Below are positions 44,613 to 53,848 of a DNA stretch of 64,000 bases, piece after piece. A program made the position numbers and the translations under genes. The notes under the pieces were generated by a model, which saw only the letters and a program-made list of their open reading frames with translations, was not told the origin of the DNA and ran no database searches. Positions within the stretch are counted from its first letter, which is position 1, and every line of letters begins with the position of its first letter. The DNA lies in assembly GCA_902175065.1 (NCBI GenBank), contig CABIIJ010000011.1, positions 33,106-97,105 on the forward strand, written 5' to 3'. This DNA is from an uncultured Comamonas sp. Lineage in GTDB: Bacteria; Pseudomonadota; Gammaproteobacteria; Burkholderiales; Burkholderiaceae_C.

Positions 44613-46469
44613 TCAATCCAGCAGGGAAAGATCGCGCACGGCCCCCTTGTCGGCGCTGGTGACCAGCTTGGCATAGGCCTTGAGCGCCGCCGACACCTTG
44701 CGCGGGCGCGGCTGGGCGGGCTTCCAGCCCAGGGCATCCTGGGCGGCGCGGCGGCGGGCCAGTTCTTCGTCGCTGACCAGCACGTCGATACGGCGGTTGG
44801 GGATGTCGATGCGGATGCGGTCGCCGTTCTGCACCAGGCCAATGGCACCGCCTGCCGCCGCTTCGGGCGAGCAGTGGCCGATCGACAGGCCGGACGTACC
44901 GCCCGAGAAACGCCCGTCGGTCAGCAGCGCACAGGCTTTGCCCAGCCCTTTGCTTTTGATGTAGCTGGTCGGATAGAGCATTTCCTGCATCCCGGGGCCG
45001 CCTTTGGGGCCTTCGTAGCGCACGACGACCACGTCACCCGCCTTCACCTTGTCGCTCAGGATGTTGGCCACGGCCTCGTCCTGGCTCTCCACTACGTGAG
45101 CGCTGCCTTCAAACACCAGAATGGAATCGTCCACCCCGGCGGTTTTCACCACGCAGCCATCCAGTGCGATGTTGCCGGTCAGGATGGCCAGCCCGCCTTC
45201 CTTGCTGAAAGCGTGGTCGTAGGAACGGATGCAGCCCAGGGCGCGATCCAGGTCCAGGCTGGGCCAGCGGGCGTTCTGGCTGAAGGCCACCTGGGTCGGA
45301 ATGCCGCCGGGGCCGGCCTTGAAGAAGGTATGCACGGCCTCGTCCCGGGTACGCACCACATCCCATTGCGCCAAGGCATCGCCCAACGTCCTGGCATGGA
45401 CGGTGGGCACGTCGGTATGCAGCTTGCCGGCACGTTCCAGCTCCCCCAGGATGGCGAAGATGCCCCCGGCGCGGTGTACGTCCTCGATGTGGTACTTCTC
45501 GGTATTCGGGGCCACCTTGCACAACTGGGGCACGCTGCGCGAGAGGCGGTCGATGTCCTGCATGGTGAAGGCGATCTCGGCCTCCTGGGCAATCGCCAGC
45601 AAGTGCAGGATGGTGTTGGTGGAGCCGCCCATGGCAATGTCCAGCGTCATGGCGTTTTCAAAGGCCTTGAAGCCGACCGAACGCGGCAGGATGCTGGCGT
45701 CTTCGCCTTCGTAATACTGGCGGGCCATCTCCACGATGCGCTGGCCTGCGCGTTTGAACAGCATTTCACGGTCGGCATGGGTTGCCAGCACGGTGCCGTT
45801 GCCCGGCAGGGACAGGCCCATGGCTTCGGTCAGGCAGTTCATGGAGTTGGCGGTGAACATGCCCGAACAGGAGCCGCAGGTCGGACAGGCGCTGCGCTCC
45901 ACCTCGGCCACCACGTCGTCGCTGGCCTGGTCGTCCACGGCCATGACCATGGCATCGACCAGATCGAGCTTGCGGGCATGGAAGGTTTTGGTCTGCGGGT
46001 TCAGCAACTGCACCTTGCCTGCTTCCATCGGGCCGCCGGAGACGAAAATCGCCGGGATGTTCAGGCGCATGGCGGCCATCAACATGCCCGGGGTGATCTT
46101 GTCGCAGTTGGAGATGCACACCATGGCATCGGCACAGTGGGCATTGACCATGTATTCGACCGAATCGGCAATCACGTCGCGGCTGGGCAGCGAATACAGC
46201 ATCCCGTCGTGGCCCATGGCGATGCCGTCGTCGACGGCGATGGTGTTGAATTCCTTCGCGACGCCGCCGGCGGCCTCGATCTCGCGGGCGACCAGCTGGC
46301 CCATGTCCTTCAGGTGTACGTGCCCGGGCACGAACTGGGTAAACGAGTTCACCACCGCGATGATGGGCTTCTGGAAGTCGGCATCTTTCATGCCCGTGGC
46401 ACGCCACAGGGCGCGGGCGCCGGCCATATTGCGGCCAGCGGTGGAAGTTTTGGAGCGGTAAGCAGGCAT
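44613..46469 (-). CDS. ilvD: Dihydroxy-acid dehydratase
   Basis: 618 aa from [10 protein letters not shown]. coli-like length. Converts dihydroxy-isovalerate and dihydroxy-methylvalerate to the oxoacids of Val and Ile. Cluster ligands lie in [11 protein letters not shown] and [12 protein letters not shown]; other signatures are [12 protein letters not shown] and [15 protein letters not shown]. It supplies the same branched-chain oxoacids that the operon at 255-5288 degrades. Confidence 0.96.
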   Translation of the reverse strand: MPAYRSKTSTAGRNMAGARALWRATGMKDADFQKPIIAVVNSFTQFVPGHVHLKDMGQLVAREIEAAGGVAKEFNTIAVDDGIAMGHDGMLYSLPSRDVIADSVEYMVNAHCADAMVCISNCDKITPGMLMAAMRLNIPAIFVSGGPMEAGKVQLLNPQTKTFHARKLDLVDAMVMAVDDQASDDVVAEVERSACPTCGSCSGMFTANSMNCLTEAMGLSLPGNGTVLATHADREMLFKRAGQRIVEMARQYYEGEDASILPRSVGFKAFENAMTLDIAMGGSTNTILHLLAIAQEAEIAFTMQDIDRLSRSVPQLCKVAPNTEKYHIEDVHRAGGIFAILGELERAGKLHTDVPTVHARTLGDALAQWDVVRTRDEAVHTFFKAGPGGIPTQVAFSQNARWPSLDLDRALGCIRSYDHAFSKEGGLAILTGNIALDGCVVKTAGVDDSILVFEGSAHVVESQDEAVANILSDKVKAGDVVVVRYEGPKGGPGMQEMLYPTSYIKSKGLGKACALLTDGRFSGGTSGLSIGHCSPEAAAGGAIGLVQNGDRIRIDIPNRRIDVLVSDEELARRRAAQDALGWKPAQPRPRKVSAALKAYAKLVTSADKGAVRDLSLLD

Positions 46470-46610
46470 AGCACGTCTCATGTAAAGCGAAAGGCCCGCC
46501 TCCAGCAGGCCCGACGCTTCAATTATGTCCCAGCCCCTTTGCCGGGGCCTGCCATCCATTGCTGCCAAGCGGCGGCTGCCGCCTGCGCCATTAACGACTA
46601 CTGCCGCCGC

Positions 46611-46874
46611 CTATTTGCGCCGCGGCCGGCCCATGCTGCCCAAAGCCTCACGGGTCTTGCGCTGGCGTTCCTGTTTGCGCTCATCCATGCGTTCCTGCGC
46701 TTTGCGCCGGGTCAGCCCGGTTGCATCGGCATACGCCCACCATGCCGCCGTGACTGCAAAACAACCCAGCACCCACCACCACGAGAGCTGCGCCACCCAG
46801 GTAATAGTGAAAATTTCCTGGTGCGCCAATACTTTCAGCGCCGCCAGAACCACGGCAATCCACAACAGCCACAT
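46611..46874 (-). CDS. Small Trp-rich membrane protein
   Basis: 87 aa from MWLLWIAVVLAALKVL. One N-terminal membrane segment, then TWVAQLSWWWVLGCFAVTAAWWAY and a charged tail RRKAQERMDERKQERQRKTREALG. This fits the TIGR04438 small Trp-rich family of beta-proteobacteria. Divergent from prpE. Function unknown. Confidence 0.75.
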   Translation of the reverse strand: MWLLWIAVVLAALKVLAHQEIFTITWVAQLSWWWVLGCFAVTAAWWAYADATGLTRRKAQERMDERKQERQRKTREALGSMGRPRRK

Positions 46875-47010
46875 ACCACTTCCTTTTTTTTCAAGAACAA
46901 AACCGCACCGGAACTGTCGCCCTATGACCAAGCAACCCGCCTGGTTTGTCAGTTTTTCGCAAGGCAGTTTTGCAAAGAATGCAAAAAACATACCTTCAGG
47001 AGACAAACCG

Positions 47011-48927
47011 ATGCCCCAACCAGTATCCGATTACGCCGATTTTTACCGCCAATCCATCGCGCCGGAAACCCGCGACGCATTTTGGCTGGAGCAGGCCCAA
47101 GCCATCGACTGGCACCAGCCACCCCGGCACGCCTGCGATTACCACAACCCGCCGTTTGCCCGCTGGTTTGCCGACGGGCAACTGAACCTGTGCCACAACG
47201 CCGTCGATCGCCATCTGGCAGCACGGGCCGACCAGCCGGCGATCATCGCCGTTTCCACCGAAACCAACACCGAACAGGTCTACACCTTCGCCCAGCTGCA
47301 CGAGGAAGTGCAGCGCATGGCCGCAGTGCTGCAATCCTTTGGCGTGGGCAAGGGCGACCGGGTGCAGATCTACATGCCCATGATTGCCGAGGCCGCCTTT
47401 GCCATGCTGGCCTGCGTGCGCCTGGGGGCCATCCACAGCGTGGTGTTCGGCGGCTTTGCCGCCGTGTCGCTGGCTTCGCGCATCGACGATGCCCAGCCCA
47501 AGGTGGTCATCAGCGCCGACGCCGGTTCGCGCGGCGGCAAAGCCATTGCCTACAAACCCCTGCTCGATGAAGCGCTGGCGCTGGCCCGGCACAAACCGGC
47601 AGCAGTGCTGCTGGCCGATCGCGGCCTGGCACCCATGGACATGCAAGCCGGGCGCGACCACCGCTGGAGTGATATGCGCCAGCAATACATGGATGCCAAA
47701 GTGCCCTGTACCTGGCTCCAGTCCAGCGACCCCAGCTATATTCTTTATACCAGCGGCACCACCGGCAAACCCAAGGGCGTGCAGCGCGACACTGGCGGCT
47801 ATGCGGTGGCGCTGGCTTCCAGCATGAAACACATCTTCCATGCGCAGGCGGGGCAGACCTTTTTTACCACCAGCGACATCGGCTGGGTCGTGGGGCACAG
47901 CTACATCATCTACGGCCCGCTGATCGCCGGGATGGCCACCATCATGTACGAAGGGCTGCCCACCCGTCCCGATGCCGGCATCTGGTGGAGTCTGGTGGAA
48001 AAGTACCGCGTCAGCCACATGTTCAGCGCCCCCACGGCAGTGCGCGTGCTGAAAAAGCAAGACCCGGCGTATTTGAAAAAATACGACCTCTCCACCCTGC
48101 AGGCGCTGTGGCTGGCGGGCGAACCGCTGGACCAGCCCACGGCCCAGTGGATCAGCGGCGCCTTGCAGGTGCCCATCATCGACAACTACTGGCAGACCGA
48201 AACCGGCTGGCCCATCCTCACCCTGTGCAATGGCGTGGAGCAGCAAACCAGCCGCTTCGGCAGCCCGGGCAAGGCGGTATACGGCTTCAATGTCCAGCTC
48301 ATCGACGAAGCCACGGGCCAGGCCCTGACCGAACCCGACCAGAAGGGCGTGCTGGCCATCGAGGGGCCGCTGCCCCCGGGCTGCCTGCAAACCGTGTGGG
48401 GCGACGACACACGCTTTGTCAACACTTACTGGAGCAGCATCCCCGGCCGGCAGATCTACAGCACGTTCGACTGGGGCATCCAGGACGCCGATGGCTATTA
48501 CTTCATCCTGGGCCGCACTGACGACGTGATCAACGTCGCCGGTCACCGCCTGGGCACCCGGGAGATCGAGGAAAGCATCAGCAGCCATTCCGGCATTGCC
48601 GAAGTGGCCGTGGTCGGCGTGGCCGACAAGCTCAAGGGCCAGGTGGCGATGGCCTTTGCCGTGGCCCGCCATGCCGATCAGGTGGCCACGGCCGAAGGGC
48701 AGGCAGCGCTGGAGGCCGAGGTCATGAAACAGGTGGACAGCCAACTCGGCGCCGTGGCCCGCCCGGCACGGGTGCTGTTCGTCAACCTGCTGCCCAAGAC
48801 CCGCAGCGGCAAGCTGCTGCGCCGCGCCCTGCAGGCCGTGGCCGAGCAGCGCGACCCGGGGGACCTGACCACCATGGAAGACCCCACGGCGCTGAACCAG
48901 GTCAAGGAACTGCTGGCGACGGCGTAA
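47011..48927 (+). CDS. prpE: Propionyl-CoA synthetase (acyl-CoA synthetase)
   Basis: 638 aa from ATG with AGGAGA 8 nt upstream. ANL-superfamily motifs: ILYTSGTTGKPKGVQRD (P-loop), NYWQTETGWPI, RTDDVINVAGHRLGTREIE and PKTRSGKLLRR with the acetylatable lysine. The FYRQSIAPETRDAFWLEQAQAIDW start and VQRDTGGYAVAL are typical of PrpE rather than Acs. No prp operon beside it. Confidence 0.9.
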   Translation: MPQPVSDYADFYRQSIAPETRDAFWLEQAQAIDWHQPPRHACDYHNPPFARWFADGQLNLCHNAVDRHLAARADQPAIIAVSTETNTEQVYTFAQLHEEVQRMAAVLQSFGVGKGDRVQIYMPMIAEAAFAMLACVRLGAIHSVVFGGFAAVSLASRIDDAQPKVVISADAGSRGGKAIAYKPLLDEALALARHKPAAVLLADRGLAPMDMQAGRDHRWSDMRQQYMDAKVPCTWLQSSDPSYILYTSGTTGKPKGVQRDTGGYAVALASSMKHIFHAQAGQTFFTTSDIGWVVGHSYIIYGPLIAGMATIMYEGLPTRPDAGIWWSLVEKYRVSHMFSAPTAVRVLKKQDPAYLKKYDLSTLQALWLAGEPLDQPTAQWISGALQVPIIDNYWQTETGWPILTLCNGVEQQTSRFGSPGKAVYGFNVQLIDEATGQALTEPDQKGVLAIEGPLPPGCLQTVWGDDTRFVNTYWSSIPGRQIYSTFDWGIQDADGYYFILGRTDDVINVAGHRLGTREIEESISSHSGIAEVAVVGVADKLKGQVAMAFAVARHADQVATAEGQAALEAEVMKQVDSQLGAVARPARVLFVNLLPKTRSGKLLRRALQAVAEQRDPGDLTTMEDPTALNQVKELLATA

Positions 48928-48959
48928 GACCTGGGGCCAAATCGCACCACTACAATGCG

Positions 48960-48986
48960 GCGGGGCAGCAATGCCCCGCTTTTTTA
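48960..48986 (+). terminator. Terminator after prpE
   Basis: GCGGGGC/GCCCCGC stem with a T6 tail, 32 bp past the stop. Confidence 0.85.
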
Positions 48987-49010
48987 TTGATCCCAGACTT
49001 CCCCGGCCCC

Positions 49011-50399
49011 ATGCAGATTTCCCCTTCTATCTTCAAAGCCTATGACGTGCGCGGCATCGTGCCCGGCACCCTGAACACCGACGTGGCCCGCGCCCTGGGT
49101 CGGGCTTTCGGCATGGCCGCCCGCCAGGCGCAGCAAGGCACCGTCGCCGTCGGGCGCGATGGCCGCCTGTCGGGGCCGGAACTGAGCCAGGCGCTCATCG
49201 CCGGGCTGATGGACGTGGGGGTGTCGGTGATCGACATCGGCCCCTGCACCACCCCCATGCTGTACTTTGCCGCCAGCACGCTGTGCGCCAGCGGCATCCA
49301 GGTCACCGGCAGCCACAACCCCAAGGATTACAACGGCTTCAAGATGGTGCTGGCCGGGCGGGCCATCTACGGCGCGGAAATCCAGGCGCTGTACCAGCGC
49401 ATCCTGGCGCAGGACTGGCAGTTGCAAGACGGTGCGACCCTGCGCCAGGAGGATGTGCTGCCCGCCTACCGCGAGCGCATCCTGGGCGATGTGCAGCTCA
49501 AACGCCCGATGAAAATCGTCGTCGATAGCGGCAACGGCATTGCCGGGGCGACTGCGCCGGGGATTTTCCGCGCCCTGGGCTGCGAGGTGATCGAGCTGTT
49601 CTCCGAAGTCGATGGCCGCTTCCCCAACCACCACCCCGACCCGAGCAAGCCGGAAAACCTGCGCGACCTGATCGAGGCGTTGCAAGCTTCGGACGCCGAG
49701 CTGGGCCTGGCCTTTGACGGCGACGGCGACCGCCTGGGCATCGTCACCCGGGACGGGCAGAACATCTTCCCCGACCGCCAGCTGGTGCTGTTCGCCCAGG
49801 ACGTGCTCTCGCGCAACCCCGGCGCACCGATTCTGTTCGACGTCAAGTGCAGCCAGCAACTGGCCCCGGCCATTCGCGCAGCGGGCGGCGTGCCGCACAT
49901 GTACAAGACCGGCCATTCCCTGGTCAAAGCCCGCATGAAAGAGCTTTCTGCCCCCCTGGGCGGAGAGATGAGCGGCCACATCTTCTTCCAGGAACGCTGG
50001 TACGGCTTTGACGACGGCACCTATGCGGGCTGCCGCCTGCTGGAAATCCTGAGCGCCCACGCCGACCCCGGCGCCATCCTGAACGCCCTGCCCCTGTCGC
50101 ACAGCACGCCCGAGCTGAACGTGGCCTGCGCCGAAGGCGAGCCGCACGCCCTGGCTGCACAGCTCCAGGCCCTGGCCCCGCAAGCCTTCGGCGCCCCGGC
50201 GGAAATCTCCACCATCGACGGCCTGCGCGTCGATTGGCCCGACGGCTTCGGCCTGATCCGCGCCAGCAACACCACCCCGGTGCTGGTGCTGCGCTTCGAA
50301 GGCCAGACCCCCGAGGCCCTGGCCCGCATCGAGGCGCAGATGCTCGCCCTGCTGCGCCGCGTCAAACCCGACGCGCACATCGGCAGCGCGGCCCACTGA
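49011..50399 (+). CDS. Phosphomannomutase/phosphoglucomutase
   Basis: 462 aa from MQISPSIFKAYDVRGI. Catalytic phosphoserine loop VTGSHNPKDYNG (Ser about 101), metal loop DGDGDRLG, sugar-specificity GGEMSGHIFF and phosphate-binding RASNTTPVLVLRFE. AlgC/ManB class, giving hexose-1-phosphate for LPS and exopolysaccharide. Followed closely by waaA, consistent with an envelope role. Confidence 0.93.
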   Translation: MQISPSIFKAYDVRGIVPGTLNTDVARALGRAFGMAARQAQQGTVAVGRDGRLSGPELSQALIAGLMDVGVSVIDIGPCTTPMLYFAASTLCASGIQVTGSHNPKDYNGFKMVLAGRAIYGAEIQALYQRILAQDWQLQDGATLRQEDVLPAYRERILGDVQLKRPMKIVVDSGNGIAGATAPGIFRALGCEVIELFSEVDGRFPNHHPDPSKPENLRDLIEALQASDAELGLAFDGDGDRLGIVTRDGQNIFPDRQLVLFAQDVLSRNPGAPILFDVKCSQQLAPAIRAAGGVPHMYKTGHSLVKARMKELSAPLGGEMSGHIFFQERWYGFDDGTYAGCRLLEILSAHADPGAILNALPLSHSTPELNVACAEGEPHALAAQLQALAPQAFGAPAEISTIDGLRVDWPDGFGLIRASNTTPVLVLRFEGQTPEALARIEAQMLALLRRVKPDAHIGSAAH

Positions 50400-50428
50400 C
50401 CCACCCCCACATCCCCCATTTGGCCACC

Positions 50429-51727
50429 ATGCGCATCGCCCGTACCCTCTACAGCCTGCTGGCCTGGGCGGCCCAGCCGCTGCTCAGGCGCAAGCTGCGC
50501 CGCCGCGCCCAGGCCGAGCCGGGCTACGCCGAGGCCGTGCCCGAGCGCTTTGGCTACTACCACCCCGACAACCTGGGACGCGACGGCGCGGGGCAATGGG
50601 TGTGGATCCACGCCGTCTCCCTGGGGGAAACCCGCGCTGCCGCCCTGCTGCTGGACACCTTGCGCACCCATCTGCCGCACCTGCGCCTGCTGCTCACGCA
50701 CAGCACGGCCACGGGCCGCGCCGAAGGGCGCAAACTGCTGCTGCCCGGGGACGTGCAGGTCTGGCTGCCCTGGGATACCCCCGGGGCGGTGCAGCGGTTC
50801 CTGCAGCAGTTCCAGCCCCTGGTCGGCGTGCTGATGGAAACCGAGGTCTGGCCCAACCTGGTCGCCGGCTGCCAGCAGGCAGGGGTGCCCCTGGTGCTGG
50901 CCAATGCCCGGCTCAACGCCAAATCGTTTACCGGCGCCCAGCGCTGGGCGGCCCTGTCCCGCGCGGCGTATGCAGGCTTGACCGCCGTGCTGGCCCAGAC
51001 CACGCAGGATGCCGAGCGGCTGCGCCATCTGGGCGCTCCCCAGCCTTCGGTGCTGGGCAACCTGAAATTCGACGTGCAGCCCGACCCGGCCCTGCTGGCC
51101 CTGGGCGCGGCCTGGCGCTCGGCCAGCCGTCGGCCCGTGCTGCTGCTGGCCAGCTCGCGCGAGGGCGAGGAAGCCATGTGGCTGGAGGCCTGGCGCAATA
51201 CGCCCGCAGCCCAGCAGGTGCAGTGGCTGATCGTGCCGCGCCACCCGCAGCGCTTCGACGCCGTGGCGCAATTGCTCACCGAAGCGGGCCTGCGCGTGGC
51301 CCGGCGCAGCCAATGGGGCGAGCGCCTGCCCCCGCACGATGTGGATGTCTGGCTGGGCGACAGCCTGGGCGAGATGCCCCTGTACTACGCCAGCGCCCAC
51401 GCCGCCCTGCTGGGGGCCAGCTTTGCCCCGCTGGGCGGGCAGAACCTGATCGAGGCGGCGGCCTGCGCCTGCCCCATCGTGGTGGGGCCGCACACCTTCA
51501 ACTTCGGCCTGGCTGCCGAGCAGGCCTGCGCCTGCGGCGCCGCCTTGCGGGCCAGCGATATGCAGGACGCCGTCGAGCTGGCCCTGGGCTGGCTGCACAG
51601 CAGCGCCCGCCTGCAGGTGGCCCGCCATGCCGCACTGGCCTTCGCCCAGGCCCACCGGGGCGCGGCCCAGGCCCAGGCCCAGGCCATCGTGCGGGTGATG
51701 CTGGAGAAGAAATACTCCCATGATTGA
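50429..51727 (+). CDS. waaA: 3-deoxy-D-manno-octulosonic acid (Kdo) transferase
   Basis: 432 aa from MRIARTLYSLLAWAAQPLL (membrane anchor). Adds Kdo to lipid A precursor at the inner membrane. WIHAVSLGETRAA with the catalytic Glu, METEVWPNL, NARLNAKSF, and GGQNLIEAAACACPIVVGPHTFNF are present. 29 bp after the phosphohexomutase gene. Confidence 0.95.
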   Translation: MRIARTLYSLLAWAAQPLLRRKLRRRAQAEPGYAEAVPERFGYYHPDNLGRDGAGQWVWIHAVSLGETRAAALLLDTLRTHLPHLRLLLTHSTATGRAEGRKLLLPGDVQVWLPWDTPGAVQRFLQQFQPLVGVLMETEVWPNLVAGCQQAGVPLVLANARLNAKSFTGAQRWAALSRAAYAGLTAVLAQTTQDAERLRHLGAPQPSVLGNLKFDVQPDPALLALGAAWRSASRRPVLLLASSREGEEAMWLEAWRNTPAAQQVQWLIVPRHPQRFDAVAQLLTEAGLRVARRSQWGERLPPHDVDVWLGDSLGEMPLYYASAHAALLGASFAPLGGQNLIEAAACACPIVVGPHTFNFGLAAEQACACGAALRASDMQDAVELALGWLHSSARLQVARHAALAFAQAHRGAAQAQAQAIVRVMLEKKYSHD

Positions 51728-51729
51728 CA

Positions 51730-51820
51730 AATCAATAGCTGTTATCGCTCTATAAACAACGATTTCAATGCTATTTGATGCCGAAATCGTTGATATGAAA
51801 GCGGCAACAGCCCCTTAATC
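51730..51820. repeat. Family A palindromic repeat, intergenic
   Basis: CAATAGCTGTTATCGCTCT and GAAAGCGGCAACAGCCCCTT as outer arms; CAACGATTTCAAT and CCGAAATCGTTG as inner stem. Just after waaA. Confidence 0.7.
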
Positions 51821-51848
51821 AATAGCGTTTCTGGCCGCCGCATCCCGC

Positions 51849-52763
51849 ATGTTCAACCCCCACGACCCGCAAGTGCTCCCCTCCAGGAATGGCGTCAGGC
51901 CCAGTTGCGTGGTGCTGCCCAGCCAGGGGGCGGGTTTGACCTTGGACTTTCTCTGCCAGCGCCTGCCCGCCGTTGCCCGCGCCGACTGGCTGCGGCGCAT
52001 GGCGGCTGGCGAGGTGGTCGATGAGCTGGGCCGCCCGGTCACTGCGGCCACCCCCCTTCTCACCGGCCTGCGTGTCTACTACTACCGCGAAGTGGCGCAG
52101 GAGCCGCCCATGCCGTTTCGCGCCGAAGTGCTCTACCAGGATGCGCACCTGGTCGTGGCCGACAAGCCGCACTTCCTGCCCGTCACGCCCGGCGGGCGCT
52201 ACATCCAGAACACCCTGCTGGTGCAGCTGAAAAACCAGTTGGGCCTGCCCGACCTCTCCCCCATCCACCGCATCGACCGCGACACCGCCGGGCTGGTGCT
52301 GCTCTCCACCCGGCGCCGTGACCGGGGCGCGTACCAGGCGCTGTTTCGGGAGCGCACCGTGCGCAAGGGGTACGAGGCCATCGCCCCCTACCGCCCAGGC
52401 ATCGCCTTCCCACGCGAACATGCCAGCCGCATGGCGGAAAGCGGCCACTTCATCCGCATGCAGGAAGTGGCTGGCCCGCCCAACAGTTACACCCGCATGG
52501 AACTGCTGGAGCACAACCCCCGTTGGGCACGCTACCGCCTGCACCCCGTCAGCGGCAAGCGCCACCAGTTGCGCGTCCACATGGCCGCCCTGGGCCTGGG
52601 GCTGCTGGGCGATGGCCTTTATCCCGTGGTCGACGATGCGCCGGAAGGCGACTTCTCCCGCCCGCTGCGGCTGCTGGCGCAGACCATTGCCTTCACCGAC
52701 CCCATTACCGGGCAGGAACGCACATTCAGCAGCAGGCGCAGCCTGGGCGCCCTGCCGCAGTAG
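51849..52763 (+). CDS. RluA-family 23S rRNA/tRNA pseudouridine synthase
   Basis: 304 aa. Catalytic motif HRIDRDTAGLVLLS (the nucleophilic Asp in RID/RDT), preceded by an S4-like N-terminal region (LDFLCQRLPAVARADWLRRMAAGEV). C-terminal LHPVSGKRHQLRVHMAALGLGLLGD. The target uridine cannot be read. Last housekeeping gene before cas1, 47 bp away. Confidence 0.88.
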   Translation: MFNPHDPQVLPSRNGVRPSCVVLPSQGAGLTLDFLCQRLPAVARADWLRRMAAGEVVDELGRPVTAATPLLTGLRVYYYREVAQEPPMPFRAEVLYQDAHLVVADKPHFLPVTPGGRYIQNTLLVQLKNQLGLPDLSPIHRIDRDTAGLVLLSTRRRDRGAYQALFRERTVRKGYEAIAPYRPGIAFPREHASRMAESGHFIRMQEVAGPPNSYTRMELLEHNPRWARYRLHPVSGKRHQLRVHMAALGLGLLGDGLYPVVDDAPEGDFSRPLRLLAQTIAFTDPITGQERTFSSRRSLGALPQ

Positions 52764-52810
52764 CCATTGACCGTGGCCACAGCCCAGAATGGGCACAAGG
52801 AGAATCCTCG

Positions 52811-53848
52811 ATGAAGACAACCGGGCAAGCCGCAGGAAAAAGCCTCGACACCGCACACACCGCACAACAGGGGCTGAAAAGCATTCTTCACTCCAAGCGT
52901 GCCAACCTCTATTACCTGGAACATTGCCGCGTGCTGGTCAATGGCGGCCGGGTGGAATACGTGACCGACGCGGGCAAGAAAAGCCTCTACTGGAACATCC
53001 CCATCGCCAACACCACCAGCATTCTGCTGGGCACCGGCACTTCCATCACCCAGGCGGCCATGCGCGAACTGGCCAGGGCGGGGGTGCTGGTGGGCTTTTG
53101 CGGCGGGGGCGGAACGCCCTTGTTCTCTGCCAGCGAGGTGGACGTGGAAGTGGCCTGGCTGTCCCCGCAAAGCGAGTACCGGCCCACCGAATATCTACAG
53201 GCCTGGGTGCAGTTCTGGTTCGACGACGAACTGCGCCTGCACGCCGCCCAGCAGTTGCAAACCCGGCGGCTGCAACGCCTGCCGGCAGCGTGGAACACCC
53301 GTTCCCTGCGCGAGGCCGGTTTCGCCGTCGATCCAGCCCGCCTGCAGGCGCTGGTGCAACAGTTCACGCCACGCATCGCCAGCGCCCCCGATGTGACGGC
53401 GCTGCTGACCGACGAGGCGCAGCTCACCAAGGCGCTGTTCAAGCTGGCCGTCGATACCGTGGGCTACGGCGAATTCACCCGCGCCAAGCGCGGCACGGGC
53501 ACCGATGACGCCAACCGCTTTCTCGACCACGGCAACTACCTGGCCTACGGCCTGGGCGCCACGGCCACCTGGGTGCTGGGCCTGCCGCACGGCCTGGCGG
53601 TGCTGCACGGCAAGACGCGGCGCGGCGGGCTGGTGTTCGATGCGGCCGATCTGGTCAAGGACGCGGCCATCCTGCCGCAGGCTTTCCTGTCGGCCATGCG
53701 CGGCGATGACGAGCAGCAGTTTCGCCGCCAGTGCATTGAGGCATTGACGCAAAGCGAAGCGCTGGACTTCATGATCGACACGCTCAAGGACATCGCCTTG
53801 CAAACCGCCCGGCTGGCAAAACAATCGCCACAGGAGGGCGGCGCATGA
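52811..53848 (+). CDS. cas1: Cas1 integrase, type I-F
   Basis: 345 aa from ATG with AAGGAG 7 nt upstream. Catalytic residues visible: E202 (LLTDEAQLTKALFKLA), H266 (LAVLHGKTRRGG), D277 and D280 (VFDAADLVKD). With the Cas2 part of Cas2/3 it integrates new spacers at the leader end. Somewhat longer than typical Cas1f (about 325 aa). Its stop overlaps the cas2/3 start by 4 bp. Confidence 0.97.
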   Translation: MKTTGQAAGKSLDTAHTAQQGLKSILHSKRANLYYLEHCRVLVNGGRVEYVTDAGKKSLYWNIPIANTTSILLGTGTSITQAAMRELARAGVLVGFCGGGGTPLFSASEVDVEVAWLSPQSEYRPTEYLQAWVQFWFDDELRLHAAQQLQTRRLQRLPAAWNTRSLREAGFAVDPARLQALVQQFTPRIASAPDVTALLTDEAQLTKALFKLAVDTVGYGEFTRAKRGTGTDDANRFLDHGNYLAYGLGATATWVLGLPHGLAVLHGKTRRGGLVFDAADLVKDAAILPQAFLSAMRGDDEQQFRRQCIEALTQSEALDFMIDTLKDIALQTARLAKQSPQEGGA